From positions 1 to 64,000 of the forward strand of contig CAWJIJ010000006.1 in assembly GCA_963842955.1 (NCBI GenBank): 64,000 bases of DNA, given 5' to 3'. This DNA comes from JARFQW01 sp963842955. GTDB taxonomy: Bacteria > Pseudomonadota > Gammaproteobacteria > Steroidobacterales > XN24. Positions within the stretch are counted from its first letter, which is position 1. Every line of letters begins with the position of its first letter. Below are positions 16,219 through 26,038 of the stretch, in pieces. The position numbers and the translations under genes are program-made. The notes under the pieces are model-generated. The model was not told the origin of the DNA. It did no database searches and saw only the letters and a program-made list of their open reading frames with translations.

Positions 16219-19200
16219 TTGGCCGACGTGACGAATCAGATTGACAAGCCATTCTTCCTTCTGGCCTTTGCGAATGAGCAAGGTGGCGGATCCCGGTATC
16301 TGCGCCTCCTGCCGGAAGAACTCCGCCGACTGGATCGCATCCTCGAAGAGATCCGCTCCAAGGGGCTGGGGGACTACAAGATCCTGCCCAACGCGACCCT
16401 CGATGAGATCCTTTATTGGCTGGAGAAGCGCCGCAACCAGATTGCTGTATTTCACTACGCTGGGCACGCAAACAGCTTCCAGCTCCTCCTTGAGTCGGAC
16501 AGCCGGCGGACCCAGCCCGCCTATGCATCCGGCTTGGCGGAATTGCTGGGGATGCATCGAGACCTGAAACTCGCGTTTCTGAACGGCTGTTCGACGCAGC
16601 TTCAGGCCGAGCAATTGTTGGTAGAGGGTGTGCCGAGCGTCATTGCCACTTCCGGCGCAATCAGGGATCGGGTGGCGACAAACTTTGCGGCCTCCTTCTA
16701 TGGAGCGCTGGCAGCGGGAGAGACATTGCAGTCGGCTTTTCGGATTGCCGTCGCTGCGGCGAGGACAGCATTGGGGGAGAATCCGCAGAGCCCGGGCTAT
16801 TGGGCCGAAAGCGCCGAGCCCCAGGATCGCTTTCCCTGGGAACTCTATCCCCGCGATCTCTCTCCTGCCGTGGCGAGCTGGAACTTGCCCAATGCCGCGA
16901 GAAACCCTCTCGCTGCGCTGCCGCCATTAGCCCGGGACATCGAGCCACCGCCCGAACCCTACCTAAGGCTCAAACCCTTTGGCCGTGAACACGCCCGGGT
17001 CTTCTTCGGCCGAGGGTACGAGATTCGAGAACTCTACAGTTTTCTGGTGGGAGAGGGCACAGCGCCAATCGTCCTCTACTGCGGACAGACCGGTGTCGGA
17101 AAGTCGTCTCTGCTTTCGGCTGGTCTATTGCCCCGACTCGAGGGTATCTACAGCATTGTCGAAACCCGCCCCGTCGATCATAGCCTTGTCAGGTCGTTGC
17201 GGGCCGCCCTTGGGGGCGAGGCGGATTCGTCGCTAAGGGAACTGTGGCTGCATAAAGAAGAAAGTACAGGCAGGCCACTGCTGGTGTTGATCGATCAGGC
17301 CGAAGAGGTCTACATCGGTCAGGCATCCGAGGAGGCTGACAATGACGTCATTGCGTTTATCGAAGCGCTTCACTCCATATTCGGGCGTGGCGTTGAGAAA
17401 CCCAAGGGAAAACTGATCCTGGCGTTCCGGGATGAGTGGCTCGCACGATTCGAGAGTCGCCTTGAGCAGGCCCGCTCTCGATACGAGCGCTTGATTCTGG
17501 AGCGGCTGGGTTCCCTCGGCGTCGAGGAGGCCGTCAAGGGGCCCGAATCGATTTCGGAGTATCGACTGGTTATCGACGAAGAGCTGCCCAGCGCTATATC
17601 AGCGGGGCTGCGGGACGATCGCGAGTCTCCGATCGCCCCGACATTGTCAATTCTGCTTTCGAAACTGTGGACCAGTGCGCAGGAACGGGCAAAAAAAGAG
17701 CCTCGTGGGCAACGAAAACTGAGTGTGGACTTGTACCGGCAGCTTCGTGGCGAAGGCATTCTGTTGCAGGATTTTGTCGAGCAGCAGTTAGACGCGATGG
17801 CATCCACGGAGCCCGAGCACTGGAAGTCGGGTCTTGTGCTCGATGTGCTGTCGTTCTTCATCTCCTCGCTCAGCACAGGGCGGTCCCGGACGGACACCGA
17901 ACTGGAATCCAGCTATTCAGGGAGAGTCGAGGAAATCAGGCGGCTCGTGACGCGCTCCCAGGAGCTGGGCCTGCTGGCGCCGTTTAGGGACCGCAAAGCC
18001 GGTGATAGTGGGCGCGTTTCGTCCCGTCTCGCGCATGACACGCTGGCGCCGATCCTCCGCAAGACCATCGATGAGTCTGACCGGCCCGGCCAGCGGGCCC
18101 GCAGAGTACTCAGAAACAGGCTTGTGGACTGGAAGGGAGGCAGGGCAGGTCCCCCGCTGGACGACGCGGACCTGGATGCTGTCGAGCGGGGCCTTTCGGG
18201 CATGCGGGACTTGACCGTCGACGAGCACCGTCTCTTGGAGGCGTCACGTAGTCGGTGGGAGACTGAGAGGGCGGCGCGTCGCTGTCGCGAGATTGCTGCG
18301 CAGGCGCAGGATGACCTTCGGACAGGACGTCCGTGCCGTGGCCTTCTTCTTGCTTCCGAAGCATTCCGGCGTTCCGATGAGCAAGGTCTCTACATAAATG
18401 AGCCTGAACAGGTTCTTCGGGATTCGCTGGGAAAGATTGGTGGCATTGGCCTCGGTGGACATTCAGTACGCGTAAACGATCTGGCGTTCGACCCAAATGG
18501 GCGCTGGCTGGCTACAAGCAGTACAGATCAGCAACTCAGGCTGTGGCCCGTTACAGCGCTCGATCCAGTCCCACCGTGTCGATTGAAGCTGGATAACGAC
18601 GGGCTCGTGAAGTTGGCCTTTGATCCCCTGAACCAGTGGCTGATTGGTGCCGGGGACTGTCGTGGGACGGTGTTCCGCGTCTCTCTGCAGGGGTCAGAAC
18701 CGGCCAGCGCGCCTGTGCACTTATGGGACCCCGAGGAGCCTGACGAATGGGACCTTAATTGGTGTCTTGCGTGGTCTCCGGATGCTGCCTGGCTTGCGAT
18801 TGGAAAAGGAAGCGGCAGAACGCTGCTCTGGCCCAGGCAAGCGTTGGACTCTCTCGGCGATCCGATTTGCCTCGGCGGTCATCGCGATGCAGTAAGGGAC
18901 ATTGCATTTGATCCGAGGAAGGAATGGCTCGCAACGGCAAGCCGGGACGGGACCGTGAGGCTATGGCCGCTCTCACAAGCTGATCCGGACCAGTGTGTTG
19001 AGGTTCTCTGTCAGCTCGAATGTGGCATCTCCTGTATCACGTTCAGTCCAGGCGGCGACCTGCTGGCGATCGGCTGCGACGACAATGTGGTCCGCTATTG
19101 GTCGAGAAGTAGTTGGAAAAAAGGAATCTTCCGCCGGCACTTGCCGAGAGCCCATGTCCTTTCCGGTCACACGGGACCCGTGCTGTGCATTGCTTTTGAT

Positions 19201-20829
19201 ATTGAGGGCCGTTGGCTTGCATCGGGTGGTGCTGATGCCACAGCCCGTCTTTGGCCGATCAATAGTCATGCTGTGGGCCCGCCCATCGTAATGCAGGCTC
19301 ACGACAAGCTGATCCGCTTCGTGAACTTCGATCCGAAGGGCCGCTGGCTCGCAACCTCGAGCCACGACGGTAAGACTTGCCTCTGGCCTTTGGAGGCTCC
19401 GGATCCATCACAAAGGCCGATCGTGCTTTGCGGGCACGACGGAGAGATCGAGTGCGCCGGAATCGACCCTTCCGGTCACTGGCTCGCAACGGGCGGATGG
19501 GGCAGTTCGGCCAGGGTCTGGTCTCTTGATCACATTGCTTCCACACAGCAGCCCGTACCGCTAGGCACTGATGAATACAGGGCGGCAAGAAATACCTACA
19601 GGGCAACGTTCTCATTTGATAACGCAGGTCGCTGGCTAGCAGCAACGGGCGGGGAATTACCGATCCAGCTCTGGGACCTTGACGCCTTAGATGCATCCGC
19701 CGAGCCAACTCTCATCCCCGATCGAACCCTGATGGAGGATGGGTGCTCAATTTTCGACTCCTTTGCATTTGATCCTCTGGGACGCTGGTTGGCTGTCGGC
19801 GATTCCATTGAGATATCCCTGTGGCCACTGGCGCAACTGGACCCCGCAGTTGCGCCGGAAGTGCTTAAATGTCCATTTAGCGCGGAGCACGTGAATTTTG
19901 ACCGTCTGGGCCGCTGGCTGGCTGTGGGAAGTGATTGGCACGAGGATATCTGTGTATGGAGGCTGAGCACCTCCATGGCAACGGAGAAGCCCGTATTTCT
20001 GGGTGGTCATCAGGGCGGCGTAAAGACGCTGGTGCTCAGCCCGACTGATGATCTCTTGGCCTCGCGGGACGGCGAGGGAACCGTTCGGATATGGTCGCTG
20101 GTATCTGGAGAACTCCTGCAGACCCATGAAGTGCTCGATGACAAGGGGCCCTTGAAAGACTTCCTGTCTTTTGGGAACCAGGGCCGCTGGTTAGGGATTC
20201 TCGGCGTGACCTCAGTCAGGCTTTGTCCAATGGGTATGCCGTCACAGCCAGGAGAGGAGAGATTTCTTCGGGCGCCTGGCCCGGACTCAGACACCTGGAT
20301 CGAGTGTTTCGATTTCGATCCGGAGGATAGTTGGTTGGCTACCGGGAGTCTGGACGGAAAAGTGCGGTTCTGGCCGATTGACGGGTCGGATTTTCCCGAT
20401 GTGCCTCTCACAGTGTCCGCCCATGAGGGTTCAATCTCCCACATTAGGTACGATAGATCAGGTCAGTGGCTGGCAACGTCCAGTGACGATGGCACCGCGC
20501 GGCTATGGCGCATCGACTTGGCTAGGCACCGCTGGGGTTCCGTCAAACTCCGCGTATCAGACGCAAACATATCTGATTTGCGCTTCGATCCACTAAGCCG
20601 TTGGCTTGCGACGCTCGACGACGAAGGCAACATCCGCCTGTGGTCATTGCGTGCGGAAGAGCTGCTCAATATGGCGCAACGTACCGTCGGCCGAAATGCC
20701 AGTCGCGATGAGTGGGGCCTGTTCTTTCCGGGGGAGCCATACCGAAAAACGTTCCCGGATCTCCCTCTTGGGGATGGAGCCGAGGAAAATGAAGGTGTTC
20801 CTTCGCCGGGGGAGAGCAGTTCTCTCTGA
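16219..20829 (+). CDS. CHAT protease - STAND ATPase - WD40 repeat protein
   Basis: This 1,536-residue protein has three modules. A CHAT caspase-like domain comes first, with His83 in HYAGHANSF and Cys124 in FLNGCSTQ as the catalytic pair. A STAND (nSTAND1-like) NTPase follows, with Walker A GQTGVGKSS (289-297) and Walker B LLVLIDQAEE (354-363). From about residue 744 to 1,490 there are about 16 WD40-like repeats (for example FDPNGRWLATSSTDQQLRLW), enough for two propellers. This is the plan of a signal-sensing death or defence switch: ligand binding by the propeller, ATP-driven oligomerisation, protease activation. The only start after the in-frame TAG (16210-16212) is TTG 16219; a GTG lies three codons on. 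No obvious substrate gene adjoins it. Confidence 0.85.
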   Translation: MADVTNQIDKPFFLLAFANEQGGGSRYLRLLPEELRRLDRILEEIRSKGLGDYKILPNATLDEILYWLEKRRNQIAVFHYAGHANSFQLLLESDSRRTQPAYASGLAELLGMHRDLKLAFLNGCSTQLQAEQLLVEGVPSVIATSGAIRDRVATNFAASFYGALAAGETLQSAFRIAVAAARTALGENPQSPGYWAESAEPQDRFPWELYPRDLSPAVASWNLPNAARNPLAALPPLARDIEPPPEPYLRLKPFGREHARVFFGRGYEIRELYSFLVGEGTAPIVLYCGQTGVGKSSLLSAGLLPRLEGIYSIVETRPVDHSLVRSLRAALGGEADSSLRELWLHKEESTGRPLLVLIDQAEEVYIGQASEEADNDVIAFIEALHSIFGRGVEKPKGKLILAFRDEWLARFESRLEQARSRYERLILERLGSLGVEEAVKGPESISEYRLVIDEELPSAISAGLRDDRESPIAPTLSILLSKLWTSAQERAKKEPRGQRKLSVDLYRQLRGEGILLQDFVEQQLDAMASTEPEHWKSGLVLDVLSFFISSLSTGRSRTDTELESSYSGRVEEIRRLVTRSQELGLLAPFRDRKAGDSGRVSSRLAHDTLAPILRKTIDESDRPGQRARRVLRNRLVDWKGGRAGPPLDDADLDAVERGLSGMRDLTVDEHRLLEASRSRWETERAARRCREIAAQAQDDLRTGRPCRGLLLASEAFRRSDEQGLYINEPEQVLRDSLGKIGGIGLGGHSVRVNDLAFDPNGRWLATSSTDQQLRLWPVTALDPVPPCRLKLDNDGLVKLAFDPLNQWLIGAGDCRGTVFRVSLQGSEPASAPVHLWDPEEPDEWDLNWCLAWSPDAAWLAIGKGSGRTLLWPRQALDSLGDPICLGGHRDAVRDIAFDPRKEWLATASRDGTVRLWPLSQADPDQCVEVLCQLECGISCITFSPGGDLLAIGCDDNVVRYWSRSSWKKGIFRRHLPRAHVLSGHTGPVLCIAFDIEGRWLASGGADATARLWPINSHAVGPPIVMQAHDKLIRFVNFDPKGRWLATSSHDGKTCLWPLEAPDPSQRPIVLCGHDGEIECAGIDPSGHWLATGGWGSSARVWSLDHIASTQQPVPLGTDEYRAARNTYRATFSFDNAGRWLAATGGELPIQLWDLDALDASAEPTLIPDRTLMEDGCSIFDSFAFDPLGRWLAVGDSIEISLWPLAQLDPAVAPEVLKCPFSAEHVNFDRLGRWLAVGSDWHEDICVWRLSTSMATEKPVFLGGHQGGVKTLVLSPTDDLLASRDGEGTVRIWSLVSGELLQTHEVLDDKGPLKDFLSFGNQGRWLGILGVTSVRLCPMGMPSQPGEERFLRAPGPDSDTWIECFDFDPEDSWLATGSLDGKVRFWPIDGSDFPDVPLTVSAHEGSISHIRYDRSGQWLATSSDDGTARLWRIDLARHRWGSVKLRVSDANISDLRFDPLSRWLATLDDEGNIRLWSLRAEELLNMAQRTVGRNASRDEWGLFFPGEPYRKTFPDLPLGDGAEENEGVPSPGESSSL

Positions 20830-21301
20830 GCGCGACGATGTTCCCGTTCATCAGGGCAAGGAACTTGGGAGCCGCTATATGGCGCTCAATGCAGACAAAG
20901 GCTCGGCCGCATTCGTCTGCATAGGGGCCGTGATCGAATGACCGCCGGCACATGACCGGGCTGGATAAGGTCCGCCGACAAAGCAGAATGCGCACAGGCA
21001 TCTGCGGCCAGCGAGCGGGTTTCAAATGGCCGGATTGTTCGCTATGTTCCGGCCGCTCGCCCCGGTAATGGCTCGCACTCCGAGCCAGAAGGGCGTTACA
21101 GTCATCTAAAAGCGCCGGCACGTTTCTCGGAATTTCAACAAGTGTCCCACGCACTCGATATTCGGGTTGGCGGACTGCACAGATCGGCCCGCGCAGGTTG
21201 GCCGCATTCAAGAGTCGGGCTTCAATGTGTGGCTCGCGCACTTGAACGATTAGCACGGGAAGCGTGCGATCCAGATCACCGGAATCCAACGTAGCGTACC
21301 C
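20830..21301. other. intergenic region with 8-bp inverted repeat
   Basis: No complete gene. ATGCAGAC (20889-20896) and GTCTGCAT (20915-20922) form a perfect inverted repeat with an 18-base gap, of a kind often left as intergenic debris. The leftward reading frame across 20830-21290 looks protein-like (LDRTLPVLIVQVREP, LNAANLRGPICAVRQP) but lacks a start and runs antisense into both neighbours; it may be a gene relic. Confidence 0.35.
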
Positions 21302-22450
21302 ATGAAATTCATCCACACCGCCGACTGGCACCTGGGCCGCCAGTTCCACAACGTCTCGCTCATCGAGGACCAGCGCCATGCGCTGGAGCAGATGGTGGCC
21401 CTGGCCCGCGACGTGGAGGCCGACGCGTTCGTGATCGCCGGCGATGTCTACGACCGGGCGGTGCCCAACCCTGAAGCCGTCACCCTGCTGGATGGGTTCC
21501 TCGGCGAGCTGGTCCGGGGTCTGGAGGTGCCGGTCATCATGATCGCGGGCAACCACGACAGCGCCAGCCGGCTGGGCTTCGGGGCAGAGTTGTTGCGTCC
21601 GAGCGGTCTGCACATCTTCGGGCCGGTCGTATCGAAGCCGGGTGTCGCAACACTCGAGGACGCGGCGGGGCCGGTCCATTTCGTGGGTCTGCCGTATGCG
21701 GAGCCGGCGGTGACCCGCGAGGCGACGGGTGAGGCGGATATTCATAACCACGAACAGGCCATGGCGTGGCTGACCCGGGCGGCGCGATCACAAGCGCCGG
21801 CAGGCGAGCGCACAGTGTGCGTGGCCCACTGCTTCGTGGCCGGTGGCGAGGAGAGCGAGTCGGAGCGGCCCCTCTCGGTGGGTGGTGCGAGTGCGGTGCC
21901 CAAGTCGGTGTTCGAGGGCTTCACTTACACCGCGCTGGGCCACCTGCATCGGCCCCAGCGCCTGGGTGACCGGGTGCACTACTCCGGGTCGCTGCTGAAG
22001 TACTCCTTTTCCGAGATTCCCCACGTGAAGTCGGTGAACGTGGTCGAGATCGACGGCGCGGGGGACGTGGAGGTCACGGCCCACCGCTTTTCTCCCTTGC
22101 GGGATCTGCGCCTGATCGAGGGCGAGCTGGCCGAGCTGGTGAAGGGCCCTGCGCCGGGCGACAACCGGGACGATCTCCTGCTGGTGCGACTGACCGACCG
22201 CAAGGCGCTGCTGGACCCCATGGGCCGTCTGCGTGCGGTCTATCCCAACGTGCTGCACATCGAGCGCCCCGCGCTGGAGCAGGCTCGGCCCACGGCCCTG
22301 GCGGGCGGGGACGCCACGCTCGGCGATCGCGAGCTGTTTGCCGCATTCTTTGAGGAGGTCACCGGCGAGGCACTGGCCGCCGAACAGGAGAAGACGTTTC
22401 TCGAGGTCTACGAACACCTGCAGCGGCGTGAACGGGAGGCGGATGCATGA
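21302..22450 (+). CDS. sbcD: nuclease SbcCD subunit D (Mre11-type exonuclease)
   Basis: This 382-residue protein carries the phosphoesterase motifs in order: DWHLGRQFH near residue 8, GDVYDRAVPN, GNHDS, CVAHCFV and GHLHRPQ. They bind the two manganese ions of the Mre11/SbcD exonuclease. With SbcC it opens hairpins and trims DNA ends during repair. It overlaps sbcC by ATGA, so the two are translationally coupled. No Shine-Dalgarno is obvious before the ATG. Confidence 0.95.
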   Translation: MKFIHTADWHLGRQFHNVSLIEDQRHALEQMVALARDVEADAFVIAGDVYDRAVPNPEAVTLLDGFLGELVRGLEVPVIMIAGNHDSASRLGFGAELLRPSGLHIFGPVVSKPGVATLEDAAGPVHFVGLPYAEPAVTREATGEADIHNHEQAMAWLTRAARSQAPAGERTVCVAHCFVAGGEESESERPLSVGGASAVPKSVFEGFTYTALGHLHRPQRLGDRVHYSGSLLKYSFSEIPHVKSVNVVEIDGAGDVEVTAHRFSPLRDLRLIEGELAELVKGPAPGDNRDDLLLVRLTDRKALLDPMGRLRAVYPNVLHIERPALEQARPTALAGGDATLGDRELFAAFFEEVTGEALAAEQEKTFLEVYEHLQRREREADA

Positions 22451-25400
22451 GGCCGCTGTCTCTCACCGTCGAAGGTTTCGGCCCGTATGCCCGGACCCAG
22501 ACCCTGGATTTCACGACGCTGGGCGAACGCCGGCTGTTTCTCATTCACGGGCCCACCGGCTCGGGCAAGACGACGGTGCTCGACGCCATCTGTTTTGCCC
22601 TCTACGGCGATACAACGGGCAAGGAGCGTGAAGGCAAGGGCATGCGCAGCGACTTCGTGGGCCCGGAAACCGAGACCCGCGTGACCCTGGACTTCGCCGT
22701 GGGCGAGAAGACCTACCGGGTCATGCGCCAGCCGGCCTACGAGCGGCCGAGACTGCGGGGTGAAGGCACGACGACTACGCAGCCCAGGGCCGAGCTGTGG
22801 GATCGCACCGGCGTCAGCGACGACAAGGACGAGGGCAAGAATCTCGCGACCAGCTTCTCCCAGGTGACCCGGGCGGTGGAGTCCATCCTGGGCTTTCGCA
22901 GCGAGCAGTTCCGCCAGGTGATCGTGCTGCCCCAGGGGCGCTTCCGGGACCTGCTGCTGGCCAGCTCGAAGGATCGGGAGGCGATCCTGCAGCAATTGTT
23001 CGATACGTCGTTTTACTCCCGTATCGAAGACGAACTGAAGGCGCGGAAGAAGACCTTGAGCCAGGAGGCCGAGGAGCTGCGCACCCGGCGACGGGCGCTG
23101 CTGGAGCACGAGGGCTGTGAGGACGAGGACGGGCTGAAAGCCCTGCTCAAGGACACGGAGGCCGAACGAGTCGAAGCAGACAAGGCGGTGGCGCTGGCGA
23201 GCAAAGCGGCCAGCGAGGCGGCGCGGGCGCTGCAGCGGGCGGAGGGGGACGCCGCGAAGTTTGTAGCCGTGCGTGCCGCGGAGAAGACGCTGAGGGACCT
23301 GGAAGCGCGCAAGGCGGCGATCGACGGGCAGCGCACGACGCTGGAGGCCGCGCGCCGGGCAGCGGGATTGTCCGACCTGGCGGCGACACTGGGTGCGCGC
23401 AAATCGGAGGCCGATAAGGCGAGGGCGCATGCAGAGAGAATCGCCTCTGACCTGGAAACGGCGGCCCGGCTGAAGAGCGATGCGGTTGCGGCTCTCGCGG
23501 CGGAGAAGGCGCGCGAGCCCGAGCGCGTGAAACTGCGGGAGACCCTCTCGGAACTGGCGCGGGTGCGGCCGGTCATCGAGGGACTGCACAAGGCCACGAC
23601 TGCACGTGAACAACTGCGGCAGTCCCATGAAAAGCGCGCGCAAGGCGCTGGAGGAGAGCGAGTCCGCCGCAAGTCGCTGGATCACGCCGTAGGTGAGCTG
23701 GAGCAGGCGGTGGAAACCGGGCAGGCCGGTCTGGGCGATCGGCGGGTGCTGGAGCGTGCGCTGGAGGATGCACGACAGGTGCTGGGTGCACGGGCGGAGC
23801 TGGACGCAGCACTCGGTAAGGAGAAGGCGTTGTCCGGGCAGGTGGCCGCGGCCGAGAAGGCGGTTGAGGCAGGCTGACGACCGGGCTGGCGGAATCGAAA
23901 ACGCATCTGAAGCATCTCACCGAGGCGAGGGAATCCGCTCGCGCGGTTTTGCTGGCGCGGGAACTGGAGCCCGGCAAGCCGTGTCCGGTCTGTGGGTCCC
24001 CCGATCACCCGGCGCCGGCGAGCGGTGACGAAGTCGTACCGGACGAGGCGGCACTGGCTGCGGCCGACAAGGCGGTCCACGACGCGGAGGCGGCGGACCG
24101 GCAGACCCGGGATGGCCTGGCGGATCTGAAGACCAAACTCGCCGCTGCGGCTGCGGCGGTGAGTTCCGCGAAGAAGCACCTGGGCGAGCGCGCGAGTGCC
24201 GCGCGGGAGGAACTGGAAGCCGAAGCCCGGCAGGCCCAGGCACAGCTCGATCAATACGAGCGGGACCAGGCGGCTCTGGAAGCGAAGCGCCGTGATCTGC
24301 AATCGGGTCGGGCCGAGCTGAAGACGCTGCTGGCGACGATCGAACAGGGGCGAACCGCTCTGGCGTCCCTGGCGGCCGATTTGAGTGCCGCCGATGCCAC
24401 GCTGAAAAGCCAGCAGGCCCAGGTGCCCGAGGCGTGGCGGGGGATCGACGACCTCGGCGGGGTGGAAGCCGACACGACGCGGCAGCTCGACGCGCTGGAG
24501 ACGGCCCTCGAGCAGACCACGGAAGCCGAGTCAAAGGCCGCGCTGGCGGTGGCCCGGCTGGAGTCGGAGCGCCAGTCGGCGGACACGCAACGGGACGCCG
24601 CACTGAAGGCCCTGGAAAGTATCCGGCAGGAATGGGCACAGCGCCTGGCGGCGGCGGGTTTTGCGACCGACGCCGACTATGATCATGCGCGGCTGCCCGA
24701 CGTGGAAATGGATAATCTCCAGGCGGGCATCGAAGGCTATGACCGGGATCGCGTCGCCGCGGAAACCTCGGCTGCGACCGCCCGGGCCGACGTGAAGAAC
24801 CTGCAGGAGCCGGATGTCGAGGTCTTGAGGGCTGCCTCTGAGGAGGCTGCGGCGACGCAGGCGAACGCGGCGGAAACCCATGGCGCCCTGGGCAGCCGCA
24901 TCGAGGCCCTGAACAAGACGCTGACCGCACTGGCGGCGTTGGAGAAGAAGCTGTCCGAAGCGGAGGAACGGTTTGGCATCGTGGGCTCGCTGTCGGATGC
25001 GGCCAACGGACTGAACAAACACCGGATTTCCCTGCAGCGTTTCGTGCTGGCCAGCCGCCTGGACGATGTGCTCGCGGCCGCCAGCAAGCGCCTGTCGCTG
25101 ATGACCCGCGGCCGCTACACGCTGCGGCGGAACACGAGTGCCGCGGACCGGCGCAGCGCCGGCGGGCTGGAGCTGGAGGTCGAAGACGCCTACACAGCCA
25201 AGTCCCGTGCGGTGGCCACCCTGTCCGGCGGCGAGAGCTTCCAGGCGGCGCTGTCGCTGGCGCTGGGCCTGTCCGAGGTGGTGCAGGCGTATTCAGGCGG
25301 CATTCGCCTGGACACCATTTTCGTGGACGAGGGCTTCGGCAGCCTGGACCCGGAGGCCCTGGACCTGGCGATCAACACGCTGATTGACCTCCAGGAATCG

Positions 25401-25514
25401 GGCCGCATGGTGGGGGTCATCTCCCACGTGCCGGAGCTGAAGGAACGCATCGACGTGCGCCTGGAGATCCAGGCCGGCAGCGCCGGCAGCCGCGCGGTGT
25501 TCCGGCTGCCGTGA
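22447..25514 (+). CDS. sbcC: nuclease SbcCD subunit C (Rad50-type ATPase), frameshifted
   Basis: The N-terminus has Walker A HGPTGSGKTTVLDAI and the Q-loop VLPQGRFRDLLLAS. Coiled coils follow, then the zinc-hook CPVCGS, more coiled coil, the ABC signature TLSGGESFQAALSLALGLSE and Walker B IFVDEGFGSLDPEAL. The full protein should be about 1,022 residues. A one-base loss near 23875 puts a TGA at 23876 and shifts the frame; restoring a base joins AVEAG to LTTGLAESKTHLKHL. A second, self-compensating shift is likely between about 23640 and 23690, where the alternative frame reads KALEESESAASR. Both lie in the coiled coil, so sequencing error is as likely as real decay. Confidence 0.9.
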
Positions 25515-25687
25515 ACCGGAACCAGGAGAAGGGGCGTCAGGGGACAGCACGAGATTGCCGCATGGTCGCGGAGATCGCCGGGCCGGGGCGGCTACGCCAA
25601 TCTCGCTGATCTTCGGCTACTCTTCATGGATGTCCGGGGGCATGAGGCATCCGGTGGGCGGGCAGTTCATCATCGGAGGAAAACGGC

Positions 25688-26008
25688 ATGGCGGTTCTCG
25701 TCAAACGGGTCAATCATTACGCGGCGTTCCGGTATCCCAACCGGGCCAGCACCCAGGCCCGTATCAACTGCTACGCGGTGGATGGTTATCGCCTCTATCT
25801 CATTTTCAAGGCCGAGGGCACCGAGCTGCCGGTCAACAGCTTCAACGCCGATATCAAGACGGGCGTAACCTATGAGTCGGTCAGTCATTTCTCCTCCTAT
25901 GTGGACCTGCTCAGGAACGAAAAGCCCGTGTGGATCACGTTCAACGAGGAGGAGGCCTCGTTTGTCATTTACGCGGCGGCCGAGCAGGTGGGTGAAGGAG
26001 AGATCTAG
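25688..26008 (+). CDS. conserved-looking small protein of unknown function
   Basis: This 106-residue soluble protein starts at an ATG with a GGAGGA site eight bases upstream. The composition is balanced, with beta-strand-like segments such as YRLYLIFKAEG, KPVWITFNEE and ASFVIYAAAEQ, and no signal peptide. No family is recognised. It ends 30 bases before the hydrolase-regulator gene and could be its operon partner. Confidence 0.65.
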   Translation: MAVLVKRVNHYAAFRYPNRASTQARINCYAVDGYRLYLIFKAEGTELPVNSFNADIKTGVTYESVSHFSSYVDLLRNEKPVWITFNEEEASFVIYAAAEQVGEGEI

Positions 26009-26038
26009 GACGGCGCGGGCCGGCGACCGGAACCGCCC

